From NCBI RefSeq assembly GCF_963678635.1, contig NC_087070.1:53732617-53796616 (forward strand): 64,000 bases of DNA, given 5' to 3'. Position 1 is the stretch's first letter, and the number at the start of each line of letters is the position of its first letter. This DNA is from Symsagittifera roscoffensis (taxonomy: Eukaryota; Xenacoelomorpha; Acoela; Convolutidae). The notes beneath the pieces were generated by a model. That model was not told where the DNA came from. It saw nothing but the letters and a program-made list of their open reading frames with translations, and did no database searches. This document shows, in pieces, positions 9,386-18,205 of the stretch. A program made the translations under genes and the position numbers.

Positions 9386-10261
9386 TCAGTTGTCATTTCT
9401 AGTCTGAATTGTGCTGTTTGCCTCCGGTTTAATTGTAACTTTTGTCCAGGTGTCGTCTACTTTTTCATGCAGTTCTAGGTTTCTGATTCGAAGATTTTTG
9501 GGGTTTTTACTACTGCTGCTGAGATTTCTACGTTCTCTCAGGATGGCGTTTTCCAGTTTCATTTCTTCGACTGAGAGTTCCTTACTTATGAAGACATTTT
9601 TGTCATAATTTTTGAGGGCCGGTGTTGATGATAGTATCAAGTCTATTTCTCTTGGACAGGTTAATCGTACCAGTATAGTTCTGTGGTTTGCTCGTTCTTC
9701 GCTGAACTTTCCCACACGCTTGAGATCAGTGATATTGCATTCGAGGTTTAAGAATCTTATGATTTTATTTACCTCATCATAGTCATGGTCAAGTCTTTTT
9801 CTTCCATCTCTTTCCTTGATCTCGGGGACCCCTCTTATTCTCAATCCTTTGCTCAGGGGTTTGATTATGTTTTGCGCCGCTTCTTGTGACCAGGTTTTAC
9901 CCTGTTCTGCTATTGGCAGGCTTTGGATGGGATCTTTAATATTTTCCATTTTTGTCGAGACTTCGGCTACTACTTTACTTAGTTTTGAAATTTCTTCTTC
10001 AATTTTTTTGATGTTTTCACTTTTGTCATGTGATGCTGTGCTTCTGATTACTTGATCTCTTATTACGTTGGACAAACAGGTATTGCATATCAGTAGTGCG
10101 TTGTTACCAAGTTCCAGTATTCCATTGAGTGCAACGGTCGAGAGGCCAGTGCAGACAACTTCAAGGTGCATAGAGCAATTACAGGTGTTGCAATTGTATA
10201 TTGGGTCATTTTCGTTTATGGGTTTCTTGCATGTTTTGCAAGATTTTTTGTCCTTTGACAT
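9386..10261 (-). CDS. CR1 ORF1: PHD finger, coiled coil and RNA-binding-like domain
   Basis: 291 codons. Residues about 8-62 form a PHD-type zinc finger (CKTC, CNTC, His, Cys, then CNTC: the Cys4-His-Cys3 order). Residues about 80-120 are heptad-like and Lys/Glu-rich, fitting a coiled coil (IKKIEEEISKLSKVVAEV). Residues about 140-260 resemble the RRM/C-terminal region of LINE ORF1 proteins (LRIRGVPEI, LKRVGKFSEERANHRTILVRL, VFISKELS). The product probably coats the element RNA. PHD fingers in CR1-type ORF1 proteins are described. The coding sequence is intact. Confidence 0.87.
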   Translation of the reverse strand: MSKDKKSCKTCKKPINENDPIYNCNTCNCSMHLEVVCTGLSTVALNGILELGNNALLICNTCLSNVIRDQVIRSTASHDKSENIKKIEEEISKLSKVVAEVSTKMENIKDPIQSLPIAEQGKTWSQEAAQNIIKPLSKGLRIRGVPEIKERDGRKRLDHDYDEVNKIIRFLNLECNITDLKRVGKFSEERANHRTILVRLTCPREIDLILSSTPALKNYDKNVFISKELSVEEMKLENAILRERRNLSSSSKNPKNLRIRNLELHEKVDDTWTKVTIKPEANSTIQTRNDN

Positions 10262-10527
10262 TCTCAGTTTTATTTATGTTTACGTCCTCTTTTCTCTGTG
10301 GAAACTGTGTTTGGGGGATGAAGGTTTAGGTAGTGTACTCGAGTCCTCAGGGTGGTACCTAAAGGGCGCCGATTGAGGACTGAAGTATCAGTGTTAGGGT
10401 TATGAGAACAGTTGTTTGAGACCTTAAGGGTACTTGATGACTAGCGGGAGAAAACGGTTTTTTTTATAGATGTGAATTCACAAAGACATCAAATCTGGCG
10501 ATACCTAAAGGGTAATCAATAGAAAAT
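10262..10527 (-). other. Spacer between the esterase and PHD ORFs of the CR1 element
   Basis: 266 bp without coding signal between the two upstream ORFs. The phrase TACCTAAAGGG occurs twice (about 10356 and 10503). Ribosome reinitiation or internal initiation would be needed if all ORFs are translated from one RNA. Confidence 0.5.
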
Positions 10528-11121
10528 TCAGTCTCTGTGAAAATGATGACACCGACAAGTGTTGTTGCCGCAGTGGTATATATTCGAGTAGCCCTCGCTA
10601 TCAGTTTTTACACAGAACTTCTTGTAGATGATTTTCTTTTTCAAAATCGTTTGGAGACTCGCAAGCGATGCTGTTGTTAAATGCACTTCGTCGGAAGATA
10701 GAACAGTTTTGGTGGTTATTCCTTTCGATATACCGCGATATCGCCAGAGTTCTTTCTTTTTGCGAAGAATATCGTTTAAACGTTCCGTTCGGGCTGGTCT
10801 TCCGAGTCTGGGTGGTAGAGCGATAATGAAAACTTTATTGCAACGTTCTGTCAACCGTAGGCCAAGTTGGGATAATTCTTCAGCAACGTCTTCGGGTGTT
10901 CTCGTTGAGTCTTTTTTGTCTTTCGTAAACAGATCGTTCGCACCAATGAATAGAGCTATAATATCGTATTCGTTCTTGCGGGGCAAGAAGTTTAGAACAT
11001 CCGCGATACCTGCACCAGGAAGGCTGAGGATATTGAAATTTGGGAAAGTTAGATTTTTCAATTGTGAGTCTCCGATCAACAAGTGTTGCGACGACGATTT
11101 CTTGAATATGTGAAATCTCAT
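10528..11121 (-). CDS. CR1-encoded SGNH/GDSL esterase ORF
   Basis: 197 codons with the SGNH-hydrolase blocks in order: LIGDSQ (Ser19), LPGAG, FIGANDLF (Asn62) and SDEVHL (Asp144, His147). The fold hydrolyses ester bonds using a Ser-Asp-His triad with Gly and Asn in the oxyanion hole, and all are present. Esterase domains in the ORF1 of CR1-like LINEs are established, where they may act on lipids or membranes. Here the esterase is a separate ORF preceding the PHD ORF and in a different frame, rather than fused to it. The C-terminus is Cys/His-rich (CGNNTCRCHHFH), which could bind zinc. No stop or frameshift is seen. Confidence 0.87.
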   Translation of the reverse strand: MRFHIFKKSSSQHLLIGDSQLKNLTFPNFNILSLPGAGIADVLNFLPRKNEYDIIALFIGANDLFTKDKKDSTRTPEDVAEELSQLGLRLTERCNKVFIIALPPRLGRPARTERLNDILRKKKELWRYRGISKGITTKTVLSSDEVHLTTASLASLQTILKKKIIYKKFCVKTDSEGYSNIYHCGNNTCRCHHFHRD

Positions 11122-11387
11122 TGGTTTTCACCCATCCACGGCTAGGAACGGACGGGACTTTTTTCGTTTCGAATAAGGTGTTCTTGTTCCTAGCTACAAC
11201 TTTTCTGAAAACACACAGTTTGAACGAGGGAAGAGGAATCTATTTAATAAGTTTACTTTGATATTCTTAACTAATAAAATATGTAAGCGTATAGACTGTT
11301 AACTGAACAGATTGTTCGTATGAACACAACTTATTCGTATGAACACAACTATTTAATAAGTTTATCACAACAATTAGGCTAATGTTA

Positions 11388-12053
11388 ACTTATGAATACT
11401 ACCCGAGACCAGACAAGTGCTGGCTGATATTAAAAGATGAAACGTCCAAGAAAGTAGCTGAAGACCTTTTCGCGAGTTCAAAAGTTAACATTACCACGGA
11501 GGGCCACCGATATCTCGGGGGAACATTAGGTTCGGCGCAGTTTAAACAGCAGTACGTTGGGAAACTGATTGAGGAGTGGGTCATACAGATCTATAAGTTA
11601 AGCGAAATGGCGACTCGCGAACCACATCTTTCTTATGCTGTGTTTGTTAAAGTCATGCAGAGCAAGTGGTCGTTCGCCATGCGCACCATTCCCAGCATCG
11701 ACGACGGTTTAACTAAACTAGAGGTCCACATACGTTATTTCCTAGAAAAGATTATGGGCAGAACCATCTCTGACTTTGAGCGCAGAGTTTTAGCTTTGCC
11801 CTGCAAAATAGGTGGTCTAGGCGTTTTCATACCCACTACGCGAGCGGAACGAGAGCACGAGAACTCGAAACAGTTGTGCACGAGATTAACGAGCGCTGTT
11901 ATCGAGAAATGCGAGCTACCACCCTCGCATTGCACAGAAGAGCGCAAAGCCATCAGAAAAAGGAACGAAGAACACGCTAAGTCAGAATTGAATCTAATAT
12001 TGCAAGAAGCCACGCCGTCTCTAAGGAGAGCCTTGGAGGTGCTCCAGCCATAA
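11388..12053 (+). pseudogene. LINE RT C-terminal region (right half of the interrupted LINE)
   Basis: Begins with YEYYPRPDKCWLI, the segment expected after the WWESLLSLGP that ends at 6384. It continues with INITTEGHRYLGGTLGS, SYAVFVKVMQSKWSFAMRTIP and LPCKIGGLGVFIP. I recognise this wording from LINE-like elements of cnidarians, molluscs and other invertebrates that end in a nuclease-like domain. The frame closes at 12053 and the next part (HGFYFNRDEFRDSLNLRYE, about 12090-12150) is in another frame with a stop, so the copy is broken. Confidence 0.8.
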
Positions 12054-12093
12054 GGAACATCAACTTGGCTGTCCTGCATGCCGTCCAGAGAAC

Positions 12094-12812
12094 ACGGTTT
12101 CTACTTTAACCGCGACGAATTCAGAGATAGTCTGAATTTGCGATATGAGTGACCACTTGTCAACATGGCCACGAAGTGTGAATGTGGACAAAATAACAGC
12201 ATTGACCACTCATTAGGTTGTAAGCTAGGTGGCTTTGTGATTATGCGCCATAACTGCGTCCGGGATCTCTTTGCTGATGTTCTTGATAGTGTATGTAAAG
12301 ATGTAAGCATTGAGCCTCCGCTAATTTCCCTGACCGATGAGGAAAAAATTACTATTCGGGTAAACATTGAAGAAGGCCCTCGTCTCGATATCGCATGCAG
12401 GTCTTTCTGGACGCCAATGCAAAAATCGATGTACGACGTCAGAGTGACCCACATCAACTCACCATCGAACCGTGGTAAGCCAGTTAAAACAATTCTTGCC
12501 GACCACGAGAAGATGAAGAAAGCTGCATACCTAGAACGGGTTCAGCAAGTGGAGCATGCCAGTTTCACCCCCCTTGTCTTTGCTACTAATGGAGCAATGG
12601 GTGAAGAGGCCGATCACTTTTGTACTGTTCTAGCGGAAAAACTTTGCTCTAAGAATGGCTGCTCTTACGCTGATAATGAGAACTATATAAGAAAGTGCCT
12701 GAGTTTTACCGTCATCAAGTCCGCTCTGATAGCCCTACGCCGTAAAAGGAAAATGAGAGATTCTCCAGTAAGAATGGTGGATGTTGATGTAAATATTCTC
12801 AATTCCCGATAG
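12094..12812 (+). pseudogene. C-terminal zinc-knuckle and nuclease-like domain of the same LINE
   Basis: The main open part starts at 12165. It shows a Cys-x-Cys...His-x3-Cys cluster (CECG..DHSLGC), RHNCVRD, RLDIACRSFW and YDVRVTH, then EHASFTPLVFATNGAMG near the end. A zinc knuckle followed by Asp-rich strands (LDI, YDVRV) is compatible with a PD-(D/E)XK-type, restriction-like endonuclease at the end of the RT protein, as in R2-like LINEs. That functional reading is inference; the family recognition itself is from memory. Upstream of 12165 the same protein continues in a different frame with one stop. Confidence 0.6.
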
Positions 12813-13085
12813 TCTGTCTTTAAGTTCACTCTCTCCTAGATGCGCCTTTCTTCTGTCCTTTCCCGTGTCGTCCTTCTTGTCTCTCTGCTATAGCTCTCCG
12901 CCAACCCAGTTCCATATCCATCAGTGTCTGTTTCCCGCTCTACTTCCATCTGTTCATGGTTCCCGAGTACCACAACTCGGCCTGTCGTTGCACACCGTTT
13001 TGGATGGTTTGAAGCTGTGCATTTTTACTATTTTGAAATTGTCTGTTTCTGTTCTGTACTTTTCAGATACAAATTTTAATTAACT
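12813..13085 (+). other. Pyrimidine-rich 3' region of the LINE, no gene
   Basis: CT-rich DNA following the nuclease-like frame, probably the 3' UTR of the LINE that ends at 12812. A small open frame here (12865-13083) has no recognisable content. Confidence 0.4.
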
Positions 13086-14100
13086 GTTGCTTATTCCTTG
13101 TTAGCAACCAGGTTGAAATAATTGACACCCTACCACTCGACGTATTTACTGTACCAAAATCTGATCACAAACCTATTAACTCAATAATTCGCATAACGGA
13201 ATTCAAGAAAAGCTCCACATTTAGTAAGACCAGTTTCTATAGCTGTTGCAAAGCTGACTTCAACGGTTTAAACGATGCGTTTTCAATCAACACCTTCTCA
13301 CCTTACTTCTGGTTAAATGTTACAAAAATAGTCGAACTATGGTACGAATGAATTCATAGCTTTCTGCCAAAATTCATCCCGCGTAGAACTCAACATAGAC
13401 AAAATTTTCCTCCCTGGATAACTCCTGCGACGTCAAATTCAATGAAACGTCTGTCATCATTACCCAAACAAAAAGGTTCGCAATGTGCCTCGGTGATTGC
13501 AATGAATGAAAAGGGACAAACCGCCGTAGAGAATAACAGAAGCGAATACGAACAAGATCTGGCTAACTCTGTTTAAATACTTTAGAAAGTTCCGTAACTC
13601 AGAATTACCTTCCGTCATGAAACTTGATAATTCAGTTGCGAAAACCTTGCCAGAGCGAGCTAATCTATTCGCCAAGTTTTTTGTAATCTAGCATTTATAA
13701 TCTCTTCTCAACCATCCTGTCTTGAAAAACAAGAGCACTCAGCTAAACAAATAATTCCTTATATAGAACCAGACAGGAATCTGATTGCCAAATTATGTAA
13801 TGATCTAGATCTAAGTAAGTCGAGAGGTCCCGATCTACTACCCCCTGTTTTCTTTAAGCGTTGTGGTAAATCTTTAACGCCCTCTCTCTACCATATCATA
13901 TATAAAGCACTCCAGACATCTTGTTTCCCTGATAAGTAACTACAGGCCAATATCACTTCTTAAAATTGCCAGCAAAATCATCCAAAAAAATTCTTTTCAT
14001 CGATCTCTATAAACATCTAGAACCTTTGTTGCACAACAACCAATTGCACAACAACAACGCGCAAAAAGATCAGGGACCATCCAAATGCTGCTCTATCTTG
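13086..14100 (+). pseudogene. Decayed CR1/Jockey-like LINE, copy 1, left part
   Basis: Broken frames read as the end of an APE-type endonuclease (KSDHKPI at about 13160), a linker (PPWITPATS, about 13415) and early RT blocks (SRGPDLLPPVFFKRCGKSL at about 13820-13880). Stops and frameshifts are frequent. The sequence ends at CTGCTCTATCTTG, where a solo LTR begins at 14101. The same LINE resumes at 15015. Copy 2 at 17733-18205 is uninterrupted at this point. Confidence 0.8.
14098..14100 (+). repeat. 3-bp target duplication, left (TTG)
   Basis: TTG precedes the solo LTR and recurs at 15015-15017. The uninterrupted paralogue reads CTATCTTGATACC (17888-17900) with a single TTG, so the duplicated stretch is exactly 3 bp. 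Confidence 0.75.
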
Positions 14101-15014
14101 TGTGACATTCGACCAGAATGGACATGAATGCAGATTCAACAGATTCGAAATTTTAGCAGCTAACCTTCCGAATTGACGGTTTTAAGGGATTAACAACGTT
14201 ATTGGGACGATTAGTCAAACGGTGAAGATCATGATATTCTGGTATTTTGAAATTTCAAAAATTCGAAGTATGACGTCATATATCTGAGAAACGTCAGAAA
14301 CGATCATTTTGGCAGAAAACCGAAATAAAACACAACAACAACATTAGTTGCGATAGCGATAACGACGAGAATTGTGATTGGAAAACAACAATAAATTGCA
14401 GAAGTAGCAGAGACCGTTCCGAGTTGCAACTATTGTGTCGCTACAATAGATGCAAGGCCGTTGCGAACAACTGTGAAGGGTGGAAGACAGCCTTCCGGAA
14501 GGAGAATAAGAGTCTTATTTCCCCGGATTCAAGAATCCGGAGGGGTCTCGGGACTGGAACTTTTATCATCTTTTATAAACGTTTAGCTCCCCTATTATGT
14601 CCTGAATTGAATTTAATTTACATCTGAATTCATTCTGCTAAGAACAGAAGCTAGGAATTGGGGGAAAGGGTTGATCCATCTTCGATGGAGATGATGATTT
14701 TTATCTACTGAACAAAAACAATAACAATTCGATAAATAGTAGTAGCCCTGTTTTTAGGAGTGACCACGTGGTCTGGGGATACTGAGACCCAGCCATGAGC
14801 TCACTACTTCTGCATGTAATCTAGTTAATTTGAGTGTTTTGACCGAAGCCGAAAGCAGTAACGTTTTTGTCGACCCGATGTTAGAAAGACCACCGAAAGT
14901 ACTGGCTTGGTAGAGACGGTGAAAAGCATGTAGAGCTCTGTTTAGACGTTGGCCAGTCGTCTCAGAACCTAGCTTTATTTTCCGTCGATATGTATCTTCT
15001 GGGCGAATGTTACA
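14101..15014 (+). mobile_element. Solo LTR related to the giant Gypsy element's LTR
   Basis: A 914-bp insertion starting TGTGACATTC and ending GCGAATGTTACA. It shares with the 905-bp LTR at 31387-32291 the TGTG start, the terminal CGAATGTTACA, a GGGTTGATCCATCT block in the middle and TTTCAAAA..TTCGAA stretches near the left end, but is otherwise strongly diverged. It contains a perfect hairpin CCGGATTC-AA-GAATCCGG near 14524. No internal genes remain, so it is the product of LTR-LTR recombination in a related element. It interrupts a LINE whose empty site is preserved at 17897. Confidence 0.82.
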
Positions 15015-16160
15015 TTGATACCATATATTTAGCTATAAGCAAAAATGAAGAAGTAGACGTAAAATATACCGATTTCGAGAAAGATTTTGACAAAGTAGAT
15101 CACGGTATTCTGATTGATAAGCTCTACTCGTTGAAAATCAGAGGCAAAATATTAAAGCTAATTTATAACTACCTGACAAATCGAACACAATGTGTCAAAA
15201 TCAAAGACTGTCTGTCCCAATCATTCTATGTCACAAGCGGTGTTCCTCAAGGATCAATCCTCGGGCCATTGTTTTTTCTTGTCATGATTAACGACCTACC
15301 AAGTGTATGTAATCATTCCACCAGCTTTCTATACGCAGACGATGCAAAGTTCATACGAATTGGTACACTTAACGCAGAATTTCAGAATGACCTAAATAAC
15401 ATCTTCACGTGGACTCATCAAAACCAGATTGCGTTCAATGCGTCAAAATGCACTCACCTACCGGCGACTTTTACTTCGACTCAATTCAAATTAAGAAAGT
15501 CTCAGAAGAAAAAGACCTAGGAATAATTGTAAAATCGGATCTAGGCTGGACATCGCATTTTAAACTTAGAAGAGAGTAAACTAAAAATTTCTGGTTTCAT
15601 GCAAAAAGGCTGGCTATAATGGTTGCTCAAAAAATGGACTTTACCAACACGATAGGACTCAAAGGACGGTTGCTGCAATGGATGTGGGAGCATTTCGAGA
15701 AAAGATTCGATGACTCCAACCCCTGTAGCTGGAAAACTCTGTGCGACTCTACCCGAAACAACTGCAGAAATATGTCTAACTAACTGAACTGAAACTGTGG
15801 GGGAAACCCCTTGCGTACGCTAAACTCATATTTTTAAACAAATCCATCCACTGTTGTATTCCTTTAAGGACAACAGCGAACTATTCCATTTCCCCCTTTT
15901 AAAAGACAAAAATATCTCCAATTGTCTCCCTCTGAACTTATATAATGAAATGCACGATATACTAATACACCCAGCTCTGCTCGAAAATCAGTATGAATAG
16001 TGTGAAACGCATCTCCGGTGCTTCGAGTGTTTAACAAAGTATGAGAAACCGAAAATATTGGAAAAAAGAATTGCATCCTTTGAGTGTACTCTGACAGCAC
16101 CCAATTACAAGGTACTTTCAAATTTTTTTTACTCAAATTTTGAAACCATAAAATTCTGTG
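15015..16160 (+). pseudogene. Decayed CR1/Jockey-like LINE, copy 1, right part
   Basis: Continues the RT: FEKDFDKVDHGILIDKL, GVPQGSILGPLFF, INDLPS and the catalytic YADDAKF in the open stretch to 15520. Then in other frames come LGIIVKSDLGW (about 15530) and LPLNLYNEMHDI (about 15930), the usual C-terminal wording of these LINEs. Frameshifts and stops follow 15520. The 3' limit is approximate. Confidence 0.8.
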
Positions 16161-16216
16161 AAGTTCTTTTAAACAAATTAAAATGACATCAAAAACGTCA
16201 CATCTCGGAAACTAAA

Positions 16217-17330
16217 AGCAAATGAGCAGACGCAATGAATGCAAAGTTTGCAACTCGGGACATTACTCCCACAGTACCCTACTACATCGTTCTGGCGACG
16301 CAGCGTAGCGTGCTAGACTACGCGGCTTCTGCCTGGCGGCCCTGGCTGGCCAACACCCAGCTCGAGAGAGTTGACCGAGCCCAGAACCAAGCCCTACGCC
16401 GCATTACTGGACAGAAAGCCTCCTGACCTCTGGAAGCCCTCCGCCTCGAATCCGGTGTCCAGAGCTACACTACCACTTCGAAACGACTGGTCGCGGCTTC
16501 GAGATAGAAAGCGTACAGGTTTCCCCCACAGCACCCCGGCGCATCCTTCTCGAAGGCAACACCTCCCACAGACTGTACAGAGACAGCTGGAGGGAGAAGA
16601 GCAAACGACTTGAAGAGCAACTCCCCACCGACCTACAGAAGAGGCTCCCCCTTCAACAGATCAAGGAACTGCTACGACAGACGACGCTGGGGAGTCTCCA
16701 CCACCCTAGCAGGAAAGAACAGAAGTGACGACGCGAAAGACTAAACGATCAGCATCATCAGCAACTCTGGTGCTGACTTGGTCATCTATACGGACGGTTC
16801 GGCAGCCGAAGGTACCAGGAACGGAGGTGCAGGGCTTGGCCTCACGAGAGGGAGCCCTGCGGACCCCGAAGTTTTGCATAGCGCCAGCATCAAAGGCAGG
16901 GCTATCATTCCGTCCTTTGAAGAAAAAAGAGAAGCTTTTGGAGCAGCGCTGAACTGGATAGAAGACTCCAACTGCGACCCCGACACCGTCATCATGATCT
17001 GCACTGACAGGCAGTCCCTTGCCACAGCTCTCGAAGGCGACGGACCTGAGACTTCCGATCTCAGCCTCACTTTGGACTCCCTCAGGCGCCCGATCAAGAT
17101 CCAATGGATTCCAGGCCACATGGGTATCCCAGGTAATGAGCTGGCCGACAGAGCAGCCAACGAAGCATTTAATCTCACAGACAAATCCAAACCAATCACT
17201 CTGAAAAGTGCGATTTCTACAATCAAACGATCCTTCAAAGATCCTCCCCTCCAACATCCCCGGACGGCTGCAACCTATGCAACCTGTCTACATCACGCGA
17301 AAAAACTATTCTTAGGGTTAGGTCCCATCA
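16217..17330 (+). pseudogene. 3' fragment of an RNase H-bearing LINE (I/R1-like)
   Basis: Upstream part (about 16297-16425) reads LDYAASAWRPWL and RAQNQALRRITG, the typical post-RT region of I/R1/Jockey-type LINEs. After frameshifts, 16778-17180 gives an RNase H domain: YTDGSAAEGTRNGGAGLG (first Asp), a central Glu in EKREAFGAAL, CTDRQSLA (Asp) and WIPGHMGIPGNELADRAA (His and Asp), so the catalytic residues are all visible. The domain would degrade template RNA during reverse transcription. The copy is truncated at the 5' side and has no intact full frame. GC content is clearly higher than in the flanks. Confidence 0.82.
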
Positions 17331-17732
17331 GATGGAAACTTGTGAATTTTGTGAACCTTTTTATATCTAATTTCTTTGAAAAGCGTTGAAAAAATTCTAA
17401 AAAAACGTCATATCTGAAAAACTACAGGGATTTGAGCAGTGATAATTCGAGGCAAGATTCGCAATCCCTGAGGTTCTCAAAAATTTTGGATCTTTTTAAT
17501 TCTAAGTTTTTTTTAAAAACTTTTTGAAAAATTCATAAGAAACGTCATAGATAAGACAAAAAATCTTAATTAAAATAATGGATTCAATAGAAATAATGGA
17601 TCTTAATTAAAAAAAAGGGAGCTGACCCTAACGCTAGAGTTCCAGAATCAAAAAATTCTAGCTAAAACAAATTTTTTTTTGATATACCTTATATGCTAGC
17701 ATGAAAATTAGCGACAAAACGAAATTGTAAAA
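17331..17732. other. AT-rich spacer with AACGTCATATCT-type repeats
   Basis: No gene. Two copies of a motif like AAACGTCATATCT preceded by an A/T-rich stretch (about 17404 and 17541) resemble sequences at about 14265, 16190 and, inverted, 28583. AATCTTAATTAAAAT-like repeats lie at 17563-17610. Confidence 0.5.
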
Positions 17733-18205
17733 ATAAGTAACTACAGGCCAATATCACTACTTAATACTGCCAGCAAAATCTTCGAAAAAGTTCTTTTCAT
17801 CGATCTCTATAAACATCTAGAACTTATGTTGCACAACAACCAATTAGGATTTTGCGCAAAAGGGTCAGGGACCATCCAAATGCTGCTCTATCTTGATACC
17901 ATATATTCAGCTATAAGCAAAAATGAAGAAGTAGACGTAATATATACCGATTTCGAGAAGGCTTTTGACAAAGTAGATCACGGTATTCTGATTGATAAGC
18001 TCTACTCGTTGGGAATCAGAAGCAAAATGTTAAAGCTAATTTATAACTACCTGACAAATAGAACACAATGTGTCCTAAAACTTAAAGACAATGTGTCCTT
18101 AAAGACTGTCTGTCCCAATCATTCTATGTCACAAGCGGTGTTCCTCAAGATCAATTTTTCTTGTCTTGATTAACGACCTACCAAGTATATGTAATCATTC
18201 CACCA
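17733..18205 (+). pseudogene. Decayed CR1/Jockey-like LINE, copy 2
   Basis: About 470 bp closely matching copy 1 (13930-14100 plus 15015-15330): CNYRP-like start (AGTAACTACAGGCCAATATC), LGFCAKGSGTIQMLLYLDT and FEKAFDKVDHGILIDKLYSLGIR. It spans the site where copy 1 carries the solo LTR and shows no insertion there, so it serves as an empty-site reference. It joins the decayed Gypsy copy at about 18206. Confidence 0.82.

Larger units (their letters stand above)
6385..11387 (-). mobile_element. CR1-clade LINE, nearly full length, inserted in an older LINE
   Basis: On the minus strand the order is: 5' UTR (about 11387-11122), an SGNH-esterase ORF, an ORF with PHD finger plus coiled coil plus RNA-binding-like domain, an endonuclease/RT ORF broken by one frameshift, and a 3' tail of about eight ATT units (complement at 6385-6409). 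CR1 and related LINEs are known for esterase and PHD domains in their first ORF and for microsatellite-like 3' ends. The insertion point falls inside the RT of another LINE (6118-6384 and 11388-12812). Between 11240 and 11365 short motifs are duplicated (TATTTAATAAGTTTA, TTCGTATGAACACAACT), probably in the 5' UTR. I see no clear target duplication. Confidence 0.9.

Noticed and set aside
10628-11113. 161-codon plus-strand ORF opposite the CR1 esterase
   Set aside because: Mirror frame of the esterase; no domain.
14424-14627. 67-codon ORF in the solo LTR
   Set aside because: Lies within non-coding LTR and shows no motif.
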